Origin: Culex pipiens pallens
Taxonomy: Eukaryota > Arthropoda > Insecta > Diptera > Culicidae
DNA length: 64,000 bases
Reading direction: 5' to 3'
NCBI RefSeq assembly: GCF_016801865.2
Contig: NC_068937.1
Coordinates: 120,563,225 to 120,627,224, forward strand
This document shows, in pieces, positions 56,972 through 64,000 of the stretch; within the stretch, counting starts at the first letter, position 1, and every line of letters begins with the position of its first letter. The notes below the pieces were generated by a model, which was not told where the DNA came from, ran no database searches, and worked only from the letters and a program-made list of their open reading frames with translations. Made by a program: the position numbers and the translations under genes.

Positions 56972-57655
56972 TTACGACGATAACCGACCGAAGCATTCCA
57001 CCTTCCGGCTGGTGGCACTTCCGTTGGCCTGTTTGGCCAACCCGGGCCATTGCACAATAAACAGATCCGTAATCCAGAGCAGAATCTTGCCGCTCAGCGA
57101 GAGGCTCTTGACGCGGCAGAAGCTTTCGACGAACACGATCCGGCAGCTGCGGTTTATCCAGAACAGTTTGGCCAGGAATGCCACCACGCAGATCGGAACG
57201 CACGTACCGGGCCCGTTGGTCAGGATCAGATCCGGCCGGTACCGCAGCACCACCGGAACGCTGTTGAAGATCGCCGTCAGCGTGGTGAAGATCGAGCTGA
57301 AGTAGCTCTGCTGCACGTGACGACTCCGGCTGATGGTGACGATCTCGTACTGTTGCTTGCTCATGTCTGGTTCCCGGTGAACCTCTACGTCAATCACTTT
57401 GACCACACTGGTCTTGTCGGCGGCTGCGATCACGTACTGCCGCGGAGTGTAACGCGCAAAGTCAAGTCGCTCCACGATCTGCAGCATTTCGGCGGTATGA
57501 CCTCCGGAACCCATCACGATCATCGTACGGGCCGGACCCTTCCGCTTGAGCACACCCTGAAGACCTGCGGAAGCATTCCGTCGAATGACCACCAACAGGT
57601 ACACTAGTCGAAGCAGGATCGCTCCGATCGCAGCCAGCACCAACTCCTGGATCAT
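56972..57655 (-). CDS. ALG14: ALG14 UDP-GlcNAc transferase subunit
   Basis: A 227-residue single-exon protein, the usual length for ALG14. It anchors the catalytic partner ALG13 at the cytosolic ER face; together they add the second GlcNAc to dolichol-PP-GlcNAc in N-glycan precursor synthesis. Visible features: N-terminal membrane helix at about 4-24; the glycine-rich GSGGHTAEML motif at 49-58; YVIAAADKTS at about 74-83; RPDLILTNGPGTCVPI at about 140-155; the family box IVFVESFCRVKSLSLSGKIL at about 173-192; and TDLFIVQWPGL near 196-206. The start (CAT at 57653-57655) has a good context (caaggATG) and places the membrane helix at the very N-terminus. No intron is needed. It lies tail-on to the Gmap 3' side with 5.4 kb between, and head-on to the 3' end of the F-box gene. 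The assignment is firm. Confidence 0.95.
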   Translation of the reverse strand: MIQELVLAAIGAILLRLVYLLVVIRRNASAGLQGVLKRKGPARTMIVMGSGGHTAEMLQIVERLDFARYTPRQYVIAAADKTSVVKVIDVEVHREPDMSKQQYEIVTISRSRHVQQSYFSSIFTTLTAIFNSVPVVLRYRPDLILTNGPGTCVPICVVAFLAKLFWINRSCRIVFVESFCRVKSLSLSGKILLWITDLFIVQWPGLAKQANGSATSRKVECFGRLSS

Positions 57656-58655
57656 CCTTGATCGTAGCAGTCGAGCGTGTATGTGCTTCAGCGATCAAAA
57701 CTTTCTCCTTCTACAATCGATCGCGCGCGCTCTCTCTCTCTCACTCACTCACTTCCAGTGTCTCGCCAACGCCAACTTGATCCAACAACACACTAAACTG
57801 TCCAATCATCCACTTGTCCACCTCATCACTTTTGTTTACATACACGCTGCTTCTTCTAGCCTGGCCCTGGTGTTCTTCCCCCAATTTCCGTACACGATCG
57901 TCGACGACGACGACGCACACCCCCTCACACACACATACACCAGTTCGATTGGCCCGGGGGGGATCCTGGTCCTGACCTCTGACCACTTGGAATTGTTTCT
58001 AGGTTACACTCACACAGCTCGCAGGAGATTTCGGAGAGAGTTTGGCGCCCGCGCGCGTACAGCACTCTCTTGCGTCACACACTGGTGGTGGCTGATGAAT
58101 GAAATTCCTTTTCGATTGCGCCCCGTTCGATCTTGGGCTACTTGGACGACGGTGCTTGCTGCTTTCTATCCCTCTCTCTCTGTCTGGTCGTGGCCGCGTC
58201 TGCCTTCGCCACTGTCTGGGCAACGAGTGATAGTAGGCCAAGATTCGAGTGTGCAGTGATCTGCGCTGCGTAACCGTTACTCTGATACTAGCTAGGCTTG
58301 CTGATTGCAACAGCAGGATCAGCAGAAATTGCTTTGCGTCTACGGGTTACTACGATGTGCGATGATGGTGATTACTGCTGCTGCTGGGGATGGATGACGA
58401 AGAGACAGACGCTGGCAGACTGATTGATGGAATTGGATGTGAATGTTGGCAAGCAACAGGTTATTCGGTGGCAGTTGCGCGATATAGCTGTCAGTGGGGA
58501 AATGTTTCGGCGAAGGTTTCGGGCAGCATAAGGTACCGGTTCGAAATGACCGTTGCAGGTACGTTAGTGGCAAATTTCGGATATATTTTAGAAATTCGTT
58601 TCTTTTTGTAGGATTTTCCAGAAAAAACGTCTACAATGTTGAGTCGTGTGTTTGT
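57656..58655. promoter_or_regulatory. ALG14 upstream region
   Basis: GC-rich with (TC)n near 57729-57744 and several CpG-rich runs. It separates the ALG14 start from the end of the F-box gene, so it should hold the ALG14 promoter and 5' UTR. The open frames seen on both strands here have no family motifs. Confidence 0.4.
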
Positions 58656-58661
58656 TTTATT
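58656..58661 (-). terminator. Candidate poly(A) signal for the F-box gene
   Basis: AATAAA on the minus strand (TTTATT on +) lies 200 nt past the stop codon of the F-box gene in AT-rich sequence. ALG14 starts 1 kb further on, so the signal fits the spacing. Confidence 0.4.
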
Positions 58662-58860
58662 GCACATATCTCTGAAAAAAAAAAACAAAACTAAATCAAC
58701 TGAATTCAACAGTGTCGTCACTTTTTTCCTGTCGTTTTCCTGCCCATTGAGGAATCTTCAAATAATATAAATCAAAATCGTTCAACGATCAAAAATCATA
58801 TAAAATAAGCACGTTTTACGAAATAGCCTTCGCCGAAAGCTACACTTTTACCCGTCTTCC

Positions 58861-60357
58861 TTAGTACGCGACTTGCAGACAGGTCAACCGACAGCCCGGT
58901 CGAAACTGCTGCAAGTTTGCGATAACCGAGTACGGAATCCGACGCACCGTTTGTGTTTCGAAGTCCGTCAGATTGCGGTTGCGCGCCAGCATCTCGTAGA
59001 TGTTGTCCACTCGAAGCTAGAGGGGGTAGACGTTTATAACAATGTTTATTTTTTTCCACGTGACTTTCCGACTTACCTCAAACGTAGAGATGAACAACCG
59101 CTCGACGGTCATTTCCGGCCAGTCCTCGAAGATGTAAGGGCCCGAGTCGTACGGGTTCTGCATCGTAACGGACAGCCTGCGCAGGTGCTTCAGCCGGCCA
59201 AGGTAGTGAAAGGCCAGCTTCGTGAGTTGACCGCTCGTGATGCAGAGCGTCAACTCCATCAAATTGTAGCAACGTTTCGAGAGCTGCCACAGACAGGTAT
59301 AGCTGAAGGCCGGATCGTCGACGATTTCAAGGTGCGTCAGCTTGGGGAAGGCGTGCCGGAAGCCGCTGTAGAACGGAAGGCCACTGGTCACGCCGTGGAT
59401 TGTTAGTCGACGCAGGTTCGGTGCATCGGCCAGGATTATGAAACCCGTTCCGTAGATTCCCAGCTCGGTCAGTCGCTCCATTTCGGTTCCCTCGTAGAGA
59501 AACACATTCGCTTTGCTGTTAAGTCCCAGCCGCAATCGCCGAACCAGCAGGCTCTTCAACCGGAAGCAGTACCGATAAACAAGACTCAGAAAGACTTCCT
59601 CAACCCGACGAAAGTCCCGCACTAGCATTTCTTCAATATCAGGCTGTCTGATAATGACCTCTTCCTCCGGCGGCAACGCAATCGGCCTCAAACATCGATC
59701 GTAGCTGTCCACTTCCTGTTCCCACAACATCTGATCGTACTCCTCGAAGCCCATCTCCAGCTCCTTCATCCGTTCAAAATGTCGCAAAAAATATGACGAT
59801 TGACTGCGCAGATCCAACGTCACGCGCAGCTCTTCCAAGTGACAGCCAAACTTCCGCAAGGCCATGACCGCCACCAGGAACATGTGCTGGTCACGCACAA
59901 ACAGTTCCATCTTTCGGTAATTCCTTATCGATCTGTTCAAATAGTATCCGTATTCGAGCGACAACTCGTCCGGTTCGTCGCTGTACCCGTCACCGATGGC
60001 GGGCTTTAGCGACCATCTCGGGCACTCCTCCGGATCACTCCCCCCGTCGAAAGGCACGATCCTCAACGTCAAACCATCCAACAGCTCGCTATCACTGATT
60101 AGAACGTTCCACCGACGGCACACCAAGGTCGCCGAAAGGATTGCGTACCGCGGCAGGAACCGTAGAATGCGCAGCGTAATCTGGAACCAAAACACAAATT
60201 AGCGATCCGGAGAACCCTTCTACGATAGTCAACTTACATCGTTTGGCATCTGGTCAATGCTGCACCTGGGATAAATCTTGCGCTGCGCTTGGGTGCGTTG
60301 ATTGTGCCGGCAGGTGCCGGCGCTGATGGCCTGCGAGAAGGGGCTGAATCCCTCCAT
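58861..60357 (-). CDS. F-box protein with LRR-like C-terminal region (three exons)
   Basis: Predicted 459-residue protein, probably a substrate-recognition subunit of an SCF (Skp1-Cullin-F-box) ubiquitin ligase. Coding exons on the minus strand: 60357-60238 (40 codons), 60180-59077 (368 codons), 59016-58861 (51 codons plus stop). Both introns are tiny (57 and 60 bp), have GTAAGT donors, and are phase 0. Splicing rebuilds an F-box across intron 1: DQMPND joined to ITLRILRFLPRY, then ATLVCRRWNVLI (about residues 35-72). The middle is charged (IALPPEEEVIIRQPDIEEML). The C-terminal half has LRR-like strands (LTELGIYG, LRRLTIHGV, LTHLEIVDD, LMELTLCI, LRRLSVTM). The start is the only in-frame ATG in exon 1. 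I do not recognise a named orthologue, so the substrate is unknown. Confidence 0.85.
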
Positions 60358-60544
60358 CGGAACGAACGGACCAAACTTCTTTTTTCGTCTTTCGTCAAGT
60401 CCAAGGTCAACAATACACGGTAAAGTTAAATACACCAAACTACACGCTAAATATTTTTTCACTGTTGTAATTTGCAAATAATAAGTTTGAAACGTTTAAA
60501 ACAATATTTAGCGTGTGGTTTCAAGTCTCAAAACTTTAACGTGT

Positions 60545-60671
60545 ATAGAGTTATTTACGTGCGCATGTATTGCGTGTACGTACACGAAAAAAAGTGAGGT
60601 TAAATTTTGTCCGGCCAGCAAAATCAAATGGTGCGCTAGTGTGTGTACGCGAAACGTCATAAAGCTCTATT
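60545..60671 (-). mobile_element. 127-bp MITE, copy 2
   Basis: Inverse copy of 44298-44425, ATAGAGTTATTTACGT at the left and CATAAAGCTCTATT at the right. It lies about 190 bp upstream of the F-box start codon, so it may be within that gene's promoter or 5' UTR. Confidence 0.8.
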
Positions 60672-60996
60672 GTTGTCTTTCCCGGTCGGAAATAACGGGC
60701 GTATTTCTGGCTTAAGCAATTGTGTCTGTCGCCAGCCATCTGGATGATTTCCCCCAGATTTAGGCTATAGTATACTAAGTATACTTTTCCCCAGGGAATA
60801 TGCAGCATACCGGTCGTGCATGAATCAACCGATTAAACAGCTGTAAGAAATTCCGAGCGATTTTTGCCAGATTCGTTTGGTATTAAGCAAAACCTGGCTA
60901 AATCAAGTGTGTCTGAACTGCACTACATATAACAGTGGTTATGTCACTGTTTGCTAAATTGAATGGTTGATATTTGAGCTGGATACATTTTTGCTT

Positions 60997-61832
60997 CACT
61001 CAAAATCAGAAGTACCTTTCAAAAAGGGTTTTATCTACCTTTTATCTGTCATCCCATGGAATACAAACCCTTTTTCGATGCCAACATTTCAAATAGCATC
61101 ATGTACAAACCATGCGTTTTGAGACAAACGCATTTGAATGTTGACCATCCATTTTCAATTCCCATTTTAATATACAGAAAAATAAGATGTTCTAATGATA
61201 ACAAACGATGAAAACCGTTGCTTTTATTGATACTTGATCATCCAAATTCAATAAAACATTATTTCGTAATTCTATTTGTGAACAACAAACATAACTTCTT
61301 TTGAAATCACCAACGACTATATCACCCTGCTGTCATTGAGGGGGACGCTTTGTTATGATTCGTTTTTCTTCGCCGAATGTACATGGCGCTTTTTTGTGAT
61401 GCTTTTTTTTTTCGTCACGAGGTTCATGTAGTCTTTTGTTTGACAGGTTGACAGGGCTATATAAACAGGGACTGCTGATGGCAGAGATTTTGTTTCTGTT
61501 ACTTTATTTAAAATCATGATTAAATAGATTTTACTGAAGTAAGTTTTGCTCATTTTTGGTGGAGAGGTAGCTTATTAGGAGTACCTTCAGAATATGCAAT
61601 AACCCAGAAAGTATCAAGATGTACATGATGCCTTTTGAAATGTTACCGTCGTTTTGAGGGTTTCTTCCATCCTTTTTTCAAGTTTACCGGTAGTAACCCT
61701 TTGCAAAAAGGTTATGACGGGTAAACTTGAAAGAAAGGGTGGAAGTAACCCTCAAAAAGGGTTTTTTTTCTTTGGGATGACAGATAAAGAGTAGATAGAA
61801 CTTTTTTTGCGGGGTACTTCTGATTTTGAGTG
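60997..61832. mobile_element. Long CACTCAAA-family element
   Basis: CACTCAAAATCAGAAGTACC at the left and GGTACTTCTGATTTTGAGTG at the right are perfect inverse copies, 836 bp apart. At about 61643-61765 it contains a hairpin block like the 188-bp member (AGTTTACCGG...GGGTAAACTT; TAACCCTTTGCAAAAAGGTTA). Flanked by TT, not TA. No transposase frame. Confidence 0.68.
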
Positions 61833-62438
61833 TTTATTTTTAAATTTTACTTGTGAAACTCAAAAAAAAACCTAAAGTATAACTTAAACTAAAATGAGTA
61901 ATTTTACTCTGAAGTATTGCTTATTGCGAGATAAAATCACGTTTCTCCATCGCTGTGATTGACAGGAGATTATTGCCGTCTAACTACCGCAGTGTAAAAA
62001 TCAGCAAGTTGAACTGAAATTCTGCATTGATTTGGCTGTCAACTTGATTTGTTTTGAATATTTTCCAAAAAGTCAGCTGAAAACTCAAGGCAACCTTTGA
62101 CAACAGCCAAAATTTTGTTCTGCGGTTGTCATGCGGCTGTCATGCGACCATTATTGTCCGTTTCTCTCGAAGGTACACGCCTCGCGGCATTTCATAATGT
62201 GCCGCAGACACTGTTGCCAGCGATTTTCTGCACTTTTAGTGCAATAAAAAACATACCCGGCAACAATGCCATGCAATTCGAAGAAGAAGATCAACAAAAA
62301 CAAAACGCACAGTATGGGATTTGACAGCGCGCATTTGCCGAAAGTGCGGCGCGTCGTTTCGAGGCTGGTATGCCGCGTGTCTTTTTCGGGAATACGCGCA
62401 ATATCTTGCGGTCGTATCACCGCGCGTGAACTTTAATT
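61833..62438. other. Intergenic spacer between the F-box gene and Cyclin L
   Basis: AT-rich to 62090, then GC-richer with short frames and no motif. Confidence 0.35.
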
Positions 62439-62565
62439 ATAGAGCTTTATGACGTTTCGCGCACACACACTAGCGCACCATTTGATTTTGCTAGCCGGAC
62501 AAATTTTAACCTCACTTTTTTTCGTGTACGTACACGCAATACATGCGCACGTAGATAACTCTATT
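62439..62565 (+). mobile_element. 127-bp MITE, copy 3
   Basis: Same ends and core as 44298-44425 (ATAGAGCTTTATGACGT ... ACGTAGATAACTCTATT). It lies about 345 bp upstream of the Cyclin L start codon. Confidence 0.8.
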
Positions 62566-62909
62566 AACGCCCGCAATAATATTTCTTTCCACCCCAAATT
62601 TAAGTTTAGCGCATTGGTTTTGAGGAGCTTCGGTCATCGAAATCAACTGTGGCAACAACAAACTTCAAACTTTCGCGCAACACACGAAACGTCACAACTG
62701 ACAGCAGAAAAAAAAAACTAAATTTCATTCCATCTGCCCTTTCGGAGCGTGCGTTTTACTCCCGAAGGTGCACGAAATTTCCGCCGTAAATCCGTTCCGG
62801 ATCGCGTCGTACGTGCGTTCCACCGGTTGTTGTTTGCATCCCGCGCGAGTGCTCCCCGTCCTTCATCGGGAACCAAGTGTTGCGGCCCTCACGACGATCC
62901 CACCGAGGA

Positions 62910-63986
62910 ATGAGCTCGTCGAAAACGGCGGCAGCTGCGGCGACGACGACGACCACAATGACCATCACGGCGGGCGGCCTGGCGGAAGCCAGCAGTAAAG
63001 TGTCCTTGGCTTCCAGCGACAGGCAGCAGAAGACCTACGGGAAGATTGTGTTGACGTTGGAAAATTGCCTCCTTCCGGAGGGTAAGCTGGAGCTGACTCC
63101 GTCGCAATCGGACGGGCTGGACCGGGAGACGGAGGTCGATTTGCGGATTTTGGGCTGTGAGCTCATCCAGACGGCCGGGATTCTGCTCAAGTTGCCGCAG
63201 GTAGGGCGAAATTCGGGGTTTTCTAAGGGGACATTTTTGCAAGGATGAGTCAAAGCGTTTGCAATCGTAGTTTTTTCTTCCTCCTGAATATGCGCCATTT
63301 TGAAAAGGAGCTGTCGGTGTAGGTTGCGTACACGGTTAGGTGGGATTACCCGAGAAGAGGGAAATGTTTACTCTTCGTAAGATTGGTTTTAGTTTTGATT
63401 CGAGTGTCGAATTTTTTTTGTCGATTTTTTTCTGTTGTTGTTGTTGGTAAATTTTGAAACTTGGTATTTCAACTTTGGTCCTAAATTGCAACTAAAATCA
63501 AACGTGCAAAGATCAAAATTGTGCAGACCCCTGGTGGCTAGCACTGGAATTCACTGGTTGGAACGTTTAGTACAAGAAAACTTTGCATGCTATAAAAGCT
63601 CACATTGGCTCTCTGTACTAAATTTAGAAGCTTTTTTATGCAATGGATTGAGCTAAAAGTTTAGCTTTTTTGCATACCTTTCGGGCGTATTCGATTCAAA
63701 ACTCTGTAAAAGCACAGTATGCAACTGCTCTAAAATAGTCACAATTAATTTGAATCTTTTTTTCCGCATTGAGATCTTCAACCTGCCCTTTCTTTCCCCA
63801 GGTGGCGATGGCAACCGGGCAGGTCCTGTTCCAGCGGTTCTTCTACTCGAAATCGTTCGTGCGGCACAGCATGGAAGCGACCGCGATGAGTTGCGTGTGT
63901 TTGGCGTCGAAGATCGAGGAAGCGCCCCGACGCATCCGCGACGTCATCAACGTGTTTCACCACATCAAGCAGGTCCGCGGTCAGAA
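62910..63986 (+). CDS. CycL: Cyclin L, N-terminal part (runs off the window)
   Basis: Regulatory partner of CDK11-type kinases; acts in the nucleus in transcription and pre-mRNA splicing. Exon 1 is 62910-63200 (97 codons, phase 0), the intron 63201-63801 (601 bp), exon 2 63802-63986, ending AA before gtaagt in phase 2. The N-terminus is an Ala/Thr-rich low-complexity run (about 6-20), then YGKIVLTLENCLLPEGKLEL, SGLDRETE-type DGLDRETEVDLRILGCEL (about 74-85 onward) and, across the splice, ILLKLPQ-VAMATGQVLFQRF, then LASKIEEAPRRIRDVINVFH. These are signature first cyclin-box blocks of cyclin L. The remaining cyclin box and any RS domain are outside the window. The ATG at 62910 is chosen because it starts the first block preceding the conserved region with an acceptable context (gaggaATGA); an in-frame codon further up adds no conserved sequence. 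Confidence 0.93.
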
Positions 63987-64000
63987 GTAAGTATCCGCCG

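Noticed and set aside
57050..57607. 185-codon open frame on + opposite ALG14
   Set aside because: Antisense shadow of the ALG14 coding sequence; no motif and no splice or promoter context.
58873..59406. 177-codon open frame on + opposite the F-box gene
   Set aside because: Antisense to two F-box exons and crosses their intron; composition is explained by the coding strand.

Overview
This is nuclear DNA from an insect, most likely a culicine mosquito (Culex-like). Three things support this: the protein families and their intron pattern (57-60 bp introns beside introns over 15 kb), AT-rich intronic DNA, and a dense, nested load of short non-coding transposons (MITEs, foldbacks, tRNA-derived SINE-like copies) of the sort known from culicine genomes. 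The genus is inference; the window holds no rRNA or mitochondrial marker.

Four protein-coding genes can be supported. (1) A Gmap/GMAP-210 (TRIP11-type) cis-Golgi golgin on the + strand takes up most of the window. Its visible exons are 10152-10226, a 24-nt microexon 25637-25660, 41709-44239, 45574-45737, 45837-46040 and 50510-51123, together 1203 codons plus stop in one open frame. The N-terminal ALPS-bearing exon(s) were not found and may lie left of the window. (2) ALG14 on the - strand (57655-56972) is intronless and encodes the membrane anchor subunit of the UDP-GlcNAc transferase that makes the second step of the N-glycan precursor. (3) An F-box protein with LRR-like C-terminal strands lies on the - strand (60357-58861, three exons). 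(4) The 5' part of Cyclin L lies on the + strand (62910 to the right edge), with its second exon donor at 63986.

Layout: 1-10 kb is nested repeats upstream of the first visible Gmap exon. 10-42 kb is two giant Gmap introns (15.4 and 16.0 kb) filled with foldback elements, MITEs and retroposed copies. 41.7-51.6 kb is the main Gmap coding part and its 3' UTR. 51.6-57 kb is intergenic with a few MITEs. 57-64 kb is a compact gene cluster (ALG14 and F-box on -, Cyclin L on +) with MITEs in the spacer between the F-box gene and Cyclin L.

The most striking non-genic structure is the 11.5-14.1 kb nest. A 1.3-kb foldback element has a 1244-bp TA-flanked inverted-repeat element inserted in one arm, and that element carries a 300-bp retroposed copy with 23-bp target-site duplications. 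The other arm of the foldback preserves the empty site. A second theme is that at least five unrelated-looking inverted-repeat families repeat a short motif near their ends. I did not find a convincing new multi-gene system; the novelty is in repeat architecture and in Gmap gene structure.
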